From assembly GCF_014218335.1 (NCBI RefSeq), contig NZ_AP023367.1, forward strand, positions 3,963,501 through 4,027,500: 64,000 nt of DNA, written 5' to 3'. The translations under genes and the position numbers were made by a program. This stretch comes from Anaerocolumna cellulosilytica (lineage in GTDB: Bacteria; Bacillota; Clostridia; Lachnospirales; Lachnospiraceae). The notes under the pieces are model-generated. The model saw nothing but the letters and a program-made list of their open reading frames with translations, was not told the DNA's origin and made no database searches. This document shows, in pieces, positions 1 to 9,456 of this stretch. Within the stretch, counting starts at the first letter, position 1; every line of letters starts with the position of its first letter.

Positions 1-422
1 ATATCTAAGAAGCGTGAACCATTGTAGTACCTAATCATATCTTTAACTTCACCGTCATTAAAAGTACTTATAAGATTTAGTGGCTGTTTTTGACTTCTTA
101 CTCTGTCAACTGGATTGTCTGTAATATATCTCTCATTAACACAGTAAGTAAAGAAAGCACGAAAGCATTTAATCAATCCGTTAATGTAGCTCTCTTTCAA
201 TCCCTTATCAGCCAGATAATTTACATAAGCTTGAATTACCTTATGGCTTACTTCACATACCTCTGTTAACTCGTATTCTACCTCAATGTAGCGGAAGAAA
301 GATAGATTATTATTCTTGTAGCTCTTTGTTGTTCGTTCTGACAACTTGCGTAGTTTACAGTCGAATAAAAATTCCGTTAATACCTCTTGTAACGATAGTT
401 TCTCTTTGAGAGATTTAGACAT
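1..422 (-). CDS. Tyrosine recombinase/phage integrase, N-terminal part (cut by window edge)
   Basis: The frame is open from an ATG at 422 to the window edge, with a strong GGAGG ribosome site just upstream. The roughly 140 visible residues look like the SAM-like core-binding domain of tyrosine recombinases: an amphipathic start, then SERTTKSYKNNNLSFFRYIE, then a helix pair ending in ITDNPVDRVR, the usual linker into the catalytic domain. The catalytic R-H-R-Y residues would lie outside the window, so activity cannot be judged. It could be a XerC/D-like enzyme or the integrase of a mobile element. The phased repeats just upstream favour an element integrase. Confidence 0.75.
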   Translation of the reverse strand, partial: MSKSLKEKLSLQEVLTEFLFDCKLRKLSERTTKSYKNNNLSFFRYIEVEYELTEVCEVSHKVIQAYVNYLADKGLKESYINGLIKCFRAFFTYCVNERYITDNPVDRVRSQKQPLNLISTFNDGEVKDMIRYYNGSRFLD

Positions 423-523
423 AAAAATAACCTCCATACATTCCGCCAGTGACGGTGTACAGAGGTTCTAGTAGTATATGCTATTACAGTTTTCAAAATG
501 TCCAGTACATCATCACTGGGCAA

Positions 524-563
524 TAAATCACTGTTAAATCACTTTGTAAATCATTAATAAATC
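524..563. repeat. Four phased TAAATC direct repeats
   Basis: TAAATC occurs at 524, 535, 547 and 558, so the copies are 11, 12 and 11 bp apart, about one helical turn. They lie between the end of yebC and the start of the recombinase gene. Nearby is an interrupted inverted repeat (CCAGT/ACTGG, 502-519). Same-face repeats beside an integrase gene are typical of arm-type binding sites, but that role is inferred. Confidence 0.5.
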
Positions 564-603
564 GCTTCAAATACCGATAAATAAAGGCTTCCAGACTTCC
601 AAC

Positions 604-1332
604 CTACTCATCCCAGTTATGATATACTTCCTGCACATCATCATCTTCATCCAGTAAGTCCAGAGTACGGTTCATCATCTTAATATCCTGTTCATTGGTC
701 AATGCTACCCAAGTTTGGGGAATCATAGTTACATCTGCCTGCACCATAGGTATTCCAGCCGTTTCTAAAGCTTCACGAACAACGCTGAAGGAATCCGGAT
801 CAGTAAGCACTTCAAAGCTGTCTTCTTCCTCAGCGAAATCTTCTGCGCCGGCATCAAGAGCAATCATCATCAGTTCATCTGCTTCCAGACTGCATTCTTC
901 CTTATCTATAATAATCTGACCTTTTTTATCAAACATAAAGGATACACAGCCAGGAGTTCCAACATTACCGTTTCCTTTTGTAAATGCATTTCTTACGTTG
1001 GAAGCTGTACGGTTTTTATTATCGGTAAGCGCTTCAACGATAATAGCTATACCATTAGGTCCATAGCCTTCATAAGTAACTAACTCATAATTTACTGCGT
1101 TTGCATCTCCGGCTGCCTTTTTAATACTTCTATCAATGGTATCATTAGGCATGTTATTGGATTTTGCCTTCGCTATTATGTCTTTTAAACGGCTGTTACT
1201 GTTAGGATCAGGTCCGCCTTCTTTAACAGCTACTGCAATTTCTCTACCTAATTTAGTGAATATCTTTCCCTTGGCAGAGTCGTTTTTTTCTTTTTTATGC
1301 TTAATATTGGCAAACTTGGAATGTCCTGACAT
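604..1332 (-). CDS. yebC: YebC/PmpR/TACO1-family protein
   Basis: This 242-residue protein begins [20 protein letters not shown], the diagnostic start of the YebC/TACO1 family. The frame extends upstream, but the ATG at 1332 has an AAAGGAG site and matches the family start. The family has been described as DNA-binding regulators (PmpR) and, more recently, as ribosome-associated factors that relieve stalling; the sequence does not say which applies here. The three-domain YebC architecture is full length. It follows argR with a perfect inverted repeat between them. Confidence 0.93.
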   Translation of the reverse strand: MSGHSKFANIKHKKEKNDSAKGKIFTKLGREIAVAVKEGGPDPNSNSRLKDIIAKAKSNNMPNDTIDRSIKKAAGDANAVNYELVTYEGYGPNGIAIIVEALTDNKNRTASNVRNAFTKGNGNVGTPGCVSFMFDKKGQIIIDKEECSLEADELMMIALDAGAEDFAEEEDSFEVLTDPDSFSVVREALETAGIPMVQADVTMIPQTWVALTNEQDIKMMNRTLDLLDEDDDVQEVYHNWDE

Positions 1333-1393
1333 ATTCTTTCTCCTTTTACGTATTTCTTTAAAAAATTGCTGTATTATATTTTCTGATACAACT

Positions 1394-1433
1394 ACGTGGT
1401 AAAATAAATCCACAGTAGATTATTTTACCACGT
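1394..1433. terminator. Inverted repeat between argR and yebC, probable terminator
   Basis: A perfect 13-bp stem (ACGTGGTAAAATA with TATTTTACCACGT) closes a 14-nt loop. The minus-strand copy is not followed by a clean U-run, so termination downstream of argR may be weak or the element may act as a processing stem. Confidence 0.45.
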
Positions 1434-1444
1434 TGCTTTTCATT

Positions 1445-1906
1445 TTACAAGCTTTTTGAGTTTATGAGTTTGTTTAATTTTTCCATAACCCCTACAGTTT
1501 CTTCTGTCGTTTTAATAACGCACATTACGGTATCATCGCCTGCGATACATCCCATGATTCCCTGTATATGTAATGCATCCAAAGCTGCAGCTACCGCCAT
1601 TGCCATACCGGATACAGTTTTAACTATAATTATATTCTGCGCCATATCCATTGACAAGAAACCATCCCTTAAAACACGTACATATTTTTCACTTAAACCG
1701 GTTTCTGTATTATTTAGAACAATGTATTTTTGTCTTCCGTCATCTACTGCAACCTTCGTTAATTTTAATTCACGTATATCTCTGGAAATAGTTGCCTGGG
1801 TAACATTATATCCTGCCTTAGTCAGCAAATCCGCTAATTCTTCCTGTGTTTCAATATCGTGCTTATTAATAAGCTCGATAATTTTACTTTGTCTTCCAAC
1901 CTTCAT
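1445..1906 (-). CDS. argR: Arginine repressor ArgR/AhrC
   Basis: The protein has 153 residues, the usual ArgR length. The N-terminal winged helix-turn-helix includes TQEELADLL and TQATISRDIRELKL. The C-terminal oligomerisation and arginine-binding domain includes GCIAGDDTVMCV. It would repress arginine biosynthesis and activate catabolism when arginine is bound. The start lies 2 bp past the nadK stop, and its GGAG site lies inside the last nadK codons, so the two are probably translationally coupled. The order nadK-argR is common in clostridia, where recN often follows; here yebC follows instead. Confidence 0.95.
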   Translation of the reverse strand: MKVGRQSKIIELINKHDIETQEELADLLTKAGYNVTQATISRDIRELKLTKVAVDDGRQKYIVLNNTETGLSEKYVRVLRDGFLSMDMAQNIIIVKTVSGMAMAVAAALDALHIQGIMGCIAGDDTVMCVIKTTEETVGVMEKLNKLINSKSL

Positions 1907-1908
1907 AT

Positions 1909-2775
1909 CTATTCTCCGCCTTGTCCGATTTTTGTTCTAAGAATTCCAAAAAAGCCCTTTTGGTTTATCTTTACCAGTTTGGTTTCTTCTCTTGCCTGAT
2001 TTATTGTAATCATATCATCCGCTCGAAGTAAAAATGCCATCCTACCATCAAAAGTGGCAATCGCTTCATCTTCCTGGGTCTTCTTACTTTCATTGATTTG
2101 TACTCTTATTTCATCTGTTGAGGATACCACAATACTTCTTGCGCTTAAAGTATGAGGGCATATGGGTGTTATAACTACCATTTTGGCATCAGGTTTAACC
2201 ACCGGTCCTCCGGCCGACAGATTGTAGCCTGTAGAACCTGTGGGTGTGGATATTACTACACCATCACCGCGATAACGGTCTACCAGTTCATCATTAATAT
2301 ATATGCTAACACTAATTATTCTGGAAAATCCACTTCTTGTAATTACAATATCATTTAGTACAACTCCGCTGTCTACTTCCTCTTTATCTCTGGTTATGCT
2401 TCCTGTAAGCATCATTCGTCTTTCAAAACTGCATTTATCCCTAAATAACGCATCCAGTGCCTCATAAAGATTGTGTTTTTCAATTTCCGCTAAAAATCCA
2501 AGGGTTCCTAAGTTAATTCCAAGTATGGGAAGCCCTTTATCCAACAGATCATTAGCAGCTTGTATAATGGTTCCGTCACCACCAACTACGATGGCACACT
2601 CCGTATCTGGCTCAATTACCGTTGTATCCGTAAAATGATTGTTACAGCATATGGGGTCTTGTCCATCTAGAAGTTTACAATTCTTTTTGTTTTTTTTCAT
2701 GTATTCCACTATTTTTGTGGTTATTTCCAGATTAATGTCCTTATCCCGATTTGTAATCAGACAAAATTTATCCAT
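1909..2775 (-). CDS. nadK: NAD kinase
   Basis: This 288-residue protein carries the NAD kinase signatures: GGDGT near residue 66, the NLGTLGFLAE strand, and GSTGYNLSAGGP in the C-terminal beta-sandwich. It phosphorylates NAD to NADP using ATP or polyphosphate. An AGGAG site precedes the ATG. It stands between tlyA and argR on the same strand, and the 173-bp gap to tlyA contains an inverted repeat, so it may have its own promoter. Confidence 0.95.
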   Translation of the reverse strand: MDKFCLITNRDKDINLEITTKIVEYMKKNKKNCKLLDGQDPICCNNHFTDTTVIEPDTECAIVVGGDGTIIQAANDLLDKGLPILGINLGTLGFLAEIEKHNLYEALDALFRDKCSFERRMMLTGSITRDKEEVDSGVVLNDIVITRSGFSRIISVSIYINDELVDRYRGDGVVISTPTGSTGYNLSAGGPVVKPDAKMVVITPICPHTLSARSIVVSSTDEIRVQINESKKTQEDEAIATFDGRMAFLLRADDMITINQAREETKLVKINQKGFFGILRTKIGQGGE

Positions 2776-2812
2776 TTAGTGCTCCTATATATTGCATACT
2801 TGTATATTCAAT

Positions 2813-2842
2813 ACTCACTAAGTCAGCCTGAATTTAGTGAGT
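2813..2842. repeat. Inverted repeat upstream of nadK
   Basis: ACTCACTAA and TTAGTGAGT form a perfect 9-bp dyad with a 12-nt spacer, 38 bp upstream of the nadK start. No U-run follows on the minus strand, so an operator or leader hairpin for nadK-argR is as likely as a terminator for tlyA. Confidence 0.35.
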
Positions 2843-2948
2843 TTCTGAAACATTTATTCTGTAAAACAGTTAAAATTCTCTGTAAAAACTGACTATTAAA
2901 TGTTTAATTATACAATATCACTGCTATTGTATCATAAAGGATATATTA

Positions 2949-3812
2949 TTACAAGTTTAAACTGGTATGAGCCAGCCGTACAATCTGGGCTATAAATTCG
3001 GTCAATACTTTCATATTCTCATTACATACATATTCTTGGGCTTCCGCTAAGGTCAACTCTTTTTCTTCTTTGGAGCGTTCATCTGCCTTTTGAATATGTA
3101 ATAAATATTCAATATTGCCTTCCGGTCCTTTTATTGGTGAAAAATTAAGGTTTAATATTTGAAATCCTAATCCTGCCACATATGTTGTTATCTTCTCGAT
3201 TACTTCTCTATGAACACTTTCCTCTCTTACTACCCCTTTTTTTCCTACCTTCTCTCTGCCAGCTTCAAATTGAGGCTTTATTAGACAAACAATTTCTCCT
3301 CGATCCTTAAGCAGATTTCTTACAGGTAATAATACTTTCGTTAAAGAAATAAAAGCTACATCAATTGATATAAAATCGATTGAATCCTGTATTTGTGACG
3401 ATTCTAAATATCGGACATTTGTTTTTTCCATGGAAATTACTCTCTCATCCTGTCGAAGCTTCCAAGCAAGCTGATTCGTTCCTACATCAACAGCATATAC
3501 TTTTACGGCACCGTTTTGCAGCATGCAGTCAGTAAATCCCCCTGTAGAAGAGCCTACATCCATACAGATTTTGCCTTCCAGGTTAAGATTATAATGCTCA
3601 ATTGCTTTTTCTAGTTTGAAACCACCACGACTTACATATTTCATGGCAAGTCCTTTAACCTCAATCTGCACACCATCTGCAAAGGTACTGCCGGCTTTAT
3701 CCTCTCTTTGACCGTCAACAAATACATTTCCAGCCATAATATAGGCTTTCGCTTTTTCTCTGGATTCAGCCAAATTTCTTTTCACTAGTAAAACATCTAA
3801 ACGTTCTTTCAC
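2949..3812 (-). CDS. tlyA: TlyA-family 16S/23S rRNA 2'-O-methyltransferase (hemolysin-like)
   Basis: The sequence has an N-terminal S4 RNA-binding domain (KERLDVLLVKRNLAESREKA) followed by an FtsJ-like Rossmann methyltransferase domain with the SAM-binding DVGSSTGGFTDCML. I place the start at the GTG at 3812: the upstream ATG at 3824 would put the GGAGGG ribosome site inside the gene, and family members begin with KERLDVLL. This gives 287 residues. TlyA proteins methylate rRNA ribose and were first named hemolysins. It lies downstream of dxs, an arrangement common in Gram-positive bacteria. Confidence 0.9.
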   Translation of the reverse strand: MKERLDVLLVKRNLAESREKAKAYIMAGNVFVDGQREDKAGSTFADGVQIEVKGLAMKYVSRGGFKLEKAIEHYNLNLEGKICMDVGSSTGGFTDCMLQNGAVKVYAVDVGTNQLAWKLRQDERVISMEKTNVRYLESSQIQDSIDFISIDVAFISLTKVLLPVRNLLKDRGEIVCLIKPQFEAGREKVGKKGVVREESVHREVIEKITTYVAGLGFQILNLNFSPIKGPEGNIEYLLHIQKADERSKEEKELTLAEAQEYVCNENMKVLTEFIAQIVRLAHTSLNL

Positions 3813-3886
3813 GGTTCCCTCCATATGCAGACATTACTTGCCGGGAAGGTCTGCAAAATCAACTGCTAAATATTCACTGCTGATAT

Positions 3887-5818
3887 TTAAGCGTTGCTAT
3901 TTATAAATTCTAATATTTTTAATTTTATAGATTCTGAATCCATACCTAATTTTTCCTTTAGAACTGCTACATCTCCCTGTTCAATAAACTGATCCGGCAA
4001 AGATATATTTAACTGGTTTATCTCACGGTAATTATGTTCCATTAAAAAGCCAGTTATTCTTTCTCCAAAACCACCTAATTTAACATTTTCTTCTAATGTG
4101 ACCCAGCTTCCATGGTTTACTGCCAGTCTATGGAGTAATTCCTCGTCAAATGGCTTAATGAATCTCATGTTTACAAGCGTAACTTTATGCCCTGACCCTA
4201 ATAATGCACGGCTCACGTTTTCCGCTGTCTCAACCATACTGCCTACTGCAAGTAATACAATATTCTTCTTGTTCGCCTGGCTTTTGCCCATCTCTTTTAA
4301 TTCCTTTGGCAAAGACTCTGATATTTCATATATAATCTCACCTTTCCCATATTCTATGGGCTGTTTATACTCCTTAAGTCCCTGATAAGCCTTTCCTCTT
4401 GGATAACGTATAGCTATTGGTCCTTGGAAGCTTCCTGCATATATCAGCATTTCCTTAAGCTCCCAGGCATTTTTAGGCGCAACAAAAGTCAAGGAAGGCA
4501 TATGAGATAAATAGGATATGTCAAATATTCCTTGATGTGTCTCACCATCGTTACCAACCAGACCCGCTCTGTCAATAGCAAATACAACAGGTAAATTACT
4601 GATGCATACATCATGCAGAATCTGGTCATAGGCTCTTTGTAAAAAGGTTGAATATATAGCAACAAAAGGCTTCATTCCGCCTACTGCAAGACCGGCAGCA
4701 TAAGTAACTGCATGTTCCTCTGCAATGCCAACATCAAAGAAGCGTTCCGGATAACTTTTCATAAATTTGTTTAAACCGGTACCGCTTGGCATAGCTGCTG
4801 TAATAGCAACGATTTTTTCATTGCACTTGCCAAGTTCTGTTATTGTATCTGAAAATACCTCCGTATAAGTGGTATCCTTTTTGCTGTTAAAGTTTTCTCC
4901 GGTTTTTACATCAAAAGCTTCTACTCCATGAAATTTACTTGGATTTTGTTCTGCTGGCTTATAGCCTTTACCCTTTTTAGTAACTACATGAATCAATACC
5001 GCTTCCTTAACTTTGGAAGCACTAGCAAATGCTGTCATTAACTGGTTAATATCGTGTCCGTCAATTGGACCGATATAAGTAATCCCCATGTCTTCAAACA
5101 GCATTCCAGGTATTACAAGACGCTTTAAGGAATCTTTGGATTTTTTTAATTTATCCATAATTGCATTTCCGATTCCCGGTATCTTTTTTAAAAAATTCTC
5201 CACAGAGCTTTTAAAATTATTATATTTTGTATCTGTCCTTAGCTGACCTAAGTAGTTAGCCATTCCACCAACATTTTCCGATATGGACATGTTATTGTCA
5301 TTTAATACAATTGTGAGATTTGAGTGCAACCCTTCCGCATTGTTTAATGCTTCAAAAGCCATACCACCCGAAAGAGCTCCATCACCGATTACTGCAACCA
5401 CACGATAATCCTCGCCACTTAGTTCCCTTGCATTTACAAGTCCCATAGCTGCTGAGATAGAAGTAGAACTATGACCCGTATCAAATGCATCACAGATACT
5501 CTCCTTCTTTTTTGGAAACCCGCTTAGCCCCTCATAGGTTCTTAAGGTGGTAAACTCCTTTTTTCTTCCGGTTAAAAGTTTATGGGTATATGCCTGATGT
5601 CCTACATCCCACACCAGCCTGTCTTTAGGAAAATCCAAGTACAAATGCAGTGCCATAGTCAACTCTACTGCTCCCAGATTTGAAGCTAGATGTCCTCCAG
5701 TTTTACTGATATTTTGAACCAGAAATTTTCTTATTTCAGCTGCTAGTTTTTTGTATTCAGCAGAATCTATCTTTTTTATATCATTAGCCTGATTTATTTC
5801 ATCTAAGATATGTGTCAA
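3887..5818 (-). CDS. dxs: 1-deoxy-D-xylulose-5-phosphate synthase
   Basis: This 643-residue enzyme joins pyruvate and glyceraldehyde 3-phosphate, the first step of the MEP isoprenoid pathway. The thiamine-diphosphate motif runs from VIGDGALSGGMAFEALNNA to a downstream NDN. The transketolase-like pyrimidine domain follows (FFDVGIAEEHAVTYAAGLA), then the C-terminal domain. The start appears to be TTG at 5818 with an AAGGTGA site; no suitable ATG lies near it. It follows ispA by 45 bp, so prenyl chain synthesis and the first MEP step are transcribed together. Confidence 0.95.
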   Translation of the reverse strand: MTHILDEINQANDIKKIDSAEYKKLAAEIRKFLVQNISKTGGHLASNLGAVELTMALHLYLDFPKDRLVWDVGHQAYTHKLLTGRKKEFTTLRTYEGLSGFPKKKESICDAFDTGHSSTSISAAMGLVNARELSGEDYRVVAVIGDGALSGGMAFEALNNAEGLHSNLTIVLNDNNMSISENVGGMANYLGQLRTDTKYNNFKSSVENFLKKIPGIGNAIMDKLKKSKDSLKRLVIPGMLFEDMGITYIGPIDGHDINQLMTAFASASKVKEAVLIHVVTKKGKGYKPAEQNPSKFHGVEAFDVKTGENFNSKKDTTYTEVFSDTITELGKCNEKIVAITAAMPSGTGLNKFMKSYPERFFDVGIAEEHAVTYAAGLAVGGMKPFVAIYSTFLQRAYDQILHDVCISNLPVVFAIDRAGLVGNDGETHQGIFDISYLSHMPSLTFVAPKNAWELKEMLIYAGSFQGPIAIRYPRGKAYQGLKEYKQPIEYGKGEIIYEISESLPKELKEMGKSQANKKNIVLLAVGSMVETAENVSRALLGSGHKVTLVNMRFIKPFDEELLHRLAVNHGSWVTLEENVKLGGFGERITGFLMEHNYREINQLNISLPDQFIEQGDVAVLKEKLGMDSESIKLKILEFINSNA

Positions 5819-5863
5819 AACTTCACCTTCATTTCATTTAGATTGCCCTTCGGGTATACCAGA

Positions 5864-6769
5864 CTATTTTTCTCTGGTTATCAGCTTTTGTATAAGGTTC
5901 TCAAAAAATAAATTGTTTCGTTTCAAGACAGTAAATCCCTCTAAACCTCTTTTAGACAATTCTTCAACCTTTTGCTTTGCTGTTTCCATACCCACAACCG
6001 TCACATAGGTTATCTTCTCATTCTTTTCATCACTGTGTACAGGCTTTCCAAGGACTTCCGTAGTCGAAACAATATCAAGTATATCATCCTGTATCTGAAA
6101 AGCCAGTCCAATATCAGCCGCCATCTGCTTGGTAATGGAAACCTCTTTTTCATCTGCTCCGGCTAGTATTGCTCCTATCATCATAGAAGCTTCCATTAGT
6201 GCGCCTGTTTTTAAATGATACATTTCTTCTATTTTATACAAATTATCAGAATCTGTTTCAATTATTCCTTCCATATCGATAACCTGACCACCAATCATTC
6301 CATAGATGCCTGCTTTTTGTGCTAATATCGATAACGCTTTTGCTGTCTTTTCAAGTTCTGCTGTCCTTTTAAATGACAGACAGGCTGTTTCAAAGGCAAG
6401 GTTTAGCAAACCGTCTCCTGCTAATATGCCCATTGCTTCGCCATATACAACATGCGTGGTTTTTCTGCCTCTTCTATATTCATCGTTGTCCATAGCTGGT
6501 AAATCATCGTGTACCAGAGAATAGGTATGAATCATCTCCATGGCAGCTAAAAACGGTTCTATTAATTCCGCATCCTTGCCTCCAAATAGATAGTAAGTTT
6601 CCAGCATAAACATAGGTCTTAGTCTTTTGCCGCCTGCTAGTATACTATAGTTCATTGCTTCAAATATTTTTTTCTGCTTTTTTTCTCCCCTCGGCAGATA
6701 CTTTTTTATGACTGTTTCAAGATAAGATGTCTTATCCTCCAGTTCCTTGTTAAAGTCAATAGGATTCAT
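5864..6769 (-). CDS. ispA: Polyprenyl (farnesyl/geranyl) diphosphate synthase
   Basis: This 301-residue trans-isoprenyl diphosphate synthase has both Asp-rich metal sites: HDDLPAMDNDEYRRG (first) and FQIQDDILD (second). It condenses isopentenyl diphosphate with allylic diphosphates to make C15 (or C20) chains for undecaprenyl and quinone synthesis. The two-residue insertion in the first Asp motif (DDxxxxD) is typical of bacterial FPP synthases. It sits between xseB and dxs, the standard clostridial order. Confidence 0.93.
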   Translation of the reverse strand: MNPIDFNKELEDKTSYLETVIKKYLPRGEKKQKKIFEAMNYSILAGGKRLRPMFMLETYYLFGGKDAELIEPFLAAMEMIHTYSLVHDDLPAMDNDEYRRGRKTTHVVYGEAMGILAGDGLLNLAFETACLSFKRTAELEKTAKALSILAQKAGIYGMIGGQVIDMEGIIETDSDNLYKIEEMYHLKTGALMEASMMIGAILAGADEKEVSITKQMAADIGLAFQIQDDILDIVSTTEVLGKPVHSDEKNEKITYVTVVGMETAKQKVEELSKRGLEGFTVLKRNNLFFENLIQKLITREK

Positions 6770-6825
6770 ATTCCACCTTTACAAGCCACTTAAAGGCTTA
6801 AATCATAACGTGGCAGCCCTTTCAT

Positions 6826-7023
6826 CTATTCTTCTGCTTTTTCGCTTAGTACAATTAATTGCTTCTCTACTTTATCTATCGAGCTATTGCAATACTTTAA
6901 CAGTTTCATACCTTCCTGATAGAGTTCAAAAGAACTTTCCAGGCTTATATCTTCCTGCTCCAGCTTAAGTATAATTTCATTTAATTCCTGGAACGCGGTT
7001 TCCAAAGTTTTTTCTTCTTTCAT
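6826..7023 (-). CDS. xseB: Exodeoxyribonuclease VII small subunit
   Basis: This 65-residue protein, all helical in appearance, contains the family core LETAFQELNEIILKLEQEDISLESSFELYQEG. It forms the regulatory part of exonuclease VII with XseA, which degrades single-stranded DNA. The frame is open 39 bp further upstream, but the ATG at 7023 follows a GGGAG site and fits the family length. The in-frame extension is part of a repeated leader motif and is probably not translated. Confidence 0.92.
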   Translation of the reverse strand: MKEEKTLETAFQELNEIILKLEQEDISLESSFELYQEGMKLLKYCNSSIDKVEKQLIVLSEKAEE

Positions 7024-7028
7024 ATGAA

Positions 7029-7056
7029 CTCCCATCTGTGTGCTTGCACACATTAT
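7029..7056 (-). repeat. Leader repeat, copy 1 (upstream of xseB)
   Basis: Read on the minus strand this is a GTGTGCAAGCACAC dyad followed by AGATGGGAG, which supplies the xseB ribosome site. A near-identical copy stands at 13694-13721. The tail ACAGATNGGAG recurs before spoIIIAB, spoIIIAA and pheA. The small hairpin could tune ribosome access; this is inference. Confidence 0.45.
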
Positions 7057-7091
7057 AATCAAGATGTTAAAAACAGCATTTGTTTTTAACC

Positions 7092-8300
7092 CTATGTTCT
7101 ATCCTTTTTTACGATTTCATTTACAGTCGCTTTAATATCACCATCTGTAACACTAATATTTATCTGTTCACCAATCGCAGTTTTTTCCAGCCGGTTAATA
7201 ACCTTATTCTCTTGATTTAATACAAATGAATACCCTTTGCTTAATTTCTTAAGCGGAGATAAACCGTCCAGTTTCTCTGCATATATTTCCATACTGTGTC
7301 TTTTTCTTGTAATCGTCTGTTTCAGAAATCGGTTTAAATTCTGTTCTATGTCTATCAGTTGCTGACGTTTTTGCCTTACCTGATAGATAGGGCTGGCATA
7401 TTCTAAACGCATTAATAATTGTTTTAATTCGTTGCGTGCAAGATTCATCTGCCGCTCCATATTCCGGTTTAGAGAACGGTTCATATTCTCTAACTCATAG
7501 AAAATCCCCCTAATATCCGGAACCGCAAGCTCTGCGGCAGCAGAAGGAGTCGGTGCTCTTAAGTCAGCAACAAAATCAGCTATCGTAACATCTGTTTCGT
7601 GACCAACCGCAGATATAACCGGAGTTTTACAATGGTAAATTGCACGGGCTACAACTTCTTCATTGAATGCCCATAAATCTTCAATAGAACCGCCGCCTCT
7701 GCCAGCTATAATAATATCTACTCCCATACTATCCAGCCTCTTAATACCTGCGGCTATGGTGACGGCAGCACCATCTCCCTGTACCTGTGCCGGATATAGG
7801 ATTAACTGGACATAAGGATTTCTTCTGGTTGATATATTAATCATATCCTGTAGGGCAGCACCTGTTCTTGCTGTTACAATTCCAATTTTTTTAGGAAATA
7901 ATGGTAGTGTCTTCTTAATGGAGGGGTCAAATAATCCTTCCTGTTCCAGTTCTGCTCTCAGCTGTTCATATTTCTGATAAAGTATCCCGGAACCATCAAG
8001 AACAATTTCCTTTGCATAAAGCTGGTACTTTCCATCTCTTTCATAAACACTGATTTGACCCAATGCTATGATACTTTGTCCTTCTTTTAACTGGAACTTA
8101 AGCCCGCTTCTCTGACCTGCAAACATAACACACGCCATCTGACCTTTATCATCCTTTAAAGTAAAATAGATGTGACCGGAGGTATGATACTTGCAATTGG
8201 ATACTTCACCCTTTAAATATATATTATTTAAGACATAATCCCTAACAAACATATTCTTAATATACGAATTCACCTGAGTTACTGTGTACACCTGATTCAT
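7092..8300 (-). CDS. xseA: Exodeoxyribonuclease VII large subunit
   Basis: This 402-residue protein has an N-terminal OB fold (YTVTQVNSYIKNMF through GHIYFTLKDDKGQMACVMF) and the exonuclease VII catalytic domain with GIVTARTGAALQDMI, GRGGGSIEDLWAFNEE and SAVGHETDVTIADFVAD. With XseB it degrades single-stranded DNA from both ends. A TTG-initiated extension of three codons exists, but the ATG at 8300 is better spaced from AAAGG. It is 69 bp ahead of xseB on the same strand. Confidence 0.94.
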   Translation of the reverse strand: MNQVYTVTQVNSYIKNMFVRDYVLNNIYLKGEVSNCKYHTSGHIYFTLKDDKGQMACVMFAGQRSGLKFQLKEGQSIIALGQISVYERDGKYQLYAKEIVLDGSGILYQKYEQLRAELEQEGLFDPSIKKTLPLFPKKIGIVTARTGAALQDMINISTRRNPYVQLILYPAQVQGDGAAVTIAAGIKRLDSMGVDIIIAGRGGGSIEDLWAFNEEVVARAIYHCKTPVISAVGHETDVTIADFVADLRAPTPSAAAELAVPDIRGIFYELENMNRSLNRNMERQMNLARNELKQLLMRLEYASPIYQVRQKRQQLIDIEQNLNRFLKQTITRKRHSMEIYAEKLDGLSPLKKLSKGYSFVLNQENKVINRLEKTAIGEQINISVTDGDIKATVNEIVKKDRT

Positions 8301-8419
8301 TGGTACCAACCTTTCCGCTGTACTATAATGCTATAAGCTTACTGTTACTAAATACAATGTCGCAGGCAATCCAATTATTGGAGTTGTCATTATAGCACTG
8401 TCATTGCAGTTTTATATTA

Positions 8420-8815
8420 CTAAACTACCTTTGCCAATACTCCGTTAACAAAAGCACCTGAAGAATCTCCTCCAAATATTTTAGCAATTTCTACTGCTTC
8501 GTTAATTGCTACCTTATCCGGCACTGTTTCGTCGAATTTTATTTCAAATATAGCAAGCCTCATAATCGTCAAATCAACTTTACCCATGCGGTTTAACTTC
8601 CATCCGCTGGAGGCTTCCTCTAAAATCTTGTCTATCTCTGAAATATTTGTAAGAATGTTTTGGAATCTTTCTTTTAAATATAGTAAATCCTTTTCCTTAG
8701 GTTCTTCTAAAGATTCAAAATATAAATCTATCTGTTCATTCATTTCAACTTCATCATGAAAATCCTTACGGAATAGCATTCTAAATAGATGTTCTCTTAT
8801 TTCTCTTCTGCTCAT
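8420..8815 (-). CDS. nusB: Transcription antitermination factor NusB
   Basis: This 131-residue protein starts [20 protein letters not shown] and ends with the conserved segment [32 protein letters not shown], both typical of NusB. It binds BoxA RNA with S10 (NusE) to support rRNA antitermination. The ATG at 8815 fits the family; a TTG four codons earlier is possible. It lies upstream of xseA and downstream of asp23, separated from the latter by a terminator. Confidence 0.94.
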   Translation of the reverse strand: MSRREIREHLFRMLFRKDFHDEVEMNEQIDLYFESLEEPKEKDLLYLKERFQNILTNISEIDKILEEASSGWKLNRMGKVDLTIMRLAIFEIKFDETVPDKVAINEAVEIAKIFGGDSSGAFVNGVLAKVV

Positions 8816-8940
8816 TATTAAATCCAATGTATATCACAGGTTGCCCCGGATACTGCCACTTACATGCCTAAAAGAATGAAAATGTGGCTTCCTTTCACTT
8901 TATAATTTTCTTTCGGCGATACTACTGATAAACACATAAA

Positions 8941-8971
8941 CAACCCTTAAATAGCAATTATCTAAGGGTTG
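8941..8971 (-). terminator. Terminator downstream of asp23
   Basis: A CAACCCTTA/TAAGGGTTG stem with a 13-nt loop is followed by TTTAT on the minus strand, 29 bp past the asp23 stop codon. The short U-run suggests partial read-through into nusB. Confidence 0.6.
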
Positions 8972-8999
8972 CATAGGATTAGACACTATTCGGTTTGTC

Positions 9000-9389
9000 T
9001 TATTTATTCTTATCTATATTTACACCTGAAATACGCACATTAACCTCAGACACAACCAGTCCTGTCATATTCTCAATGGCTGCTTTTACTTTTTCCTGCA
9101 CCTGCTTGGAGGTATTTGGTATACTGTAGCCATACTCCAAGGTCAGGGATAAATCTACTGCCACGGAATTAGAACTTACAACAATCTTTACACCCTTAGA
9201 AAGAGTTTTCATTCCCAGTTTGCTAACCAGTTCATTGGTAATATTACTGGACATAGCAGCAACACCTTCCACTTCCGTGGCTGCAAGCCCAGCTATAGTA
9301 GCTACAACCTCATCAGCTATCTGAACCTCTCCTATGTTACTGTCTGCATGTATTTGATAAGTATTTCTATTATCTTGCTCCTTAACCAC
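9000..9389 (-). CDS. Asp23/Gls24-family envelope stress response protein
   Basis: This 129-residue protein has the Asp23/Gls24 (DUF322) core: GEVQIADEVVATIAGLAATEVEGV, then SLTLEYGYSIPNTSKQVQEKVKAAIENMTGL and the end VSEVNVRISGVNID. Such proteins associate with the membrane through AmaP-like partners and respond to envelope or alkaline stress. The start is GTG at 9389, 7 bp after a strong GGAGGTAATAA site. In clostridia a copy regularly precedes nusB, as here. Confidence 0.9.
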   Translation of the reverse strand: MVKEQDNRNTYQIHADSNIGEVQIADEVVATIAGLAATEVEGVAAMSSNITNELVSKLGMKTLSKGVKIVVSSNSVAVDLSLTLEYGYSIPNTSKQVQEKVKAAIENMTGLVVSEVNVRISGVNIDKNK

Positions 9390-9456
9390 TTGTTATTACC
9401 TCCTAAGTTTACACAATGCAATCCTATGTGTACCATAAATAATGCTTATAACCCTT

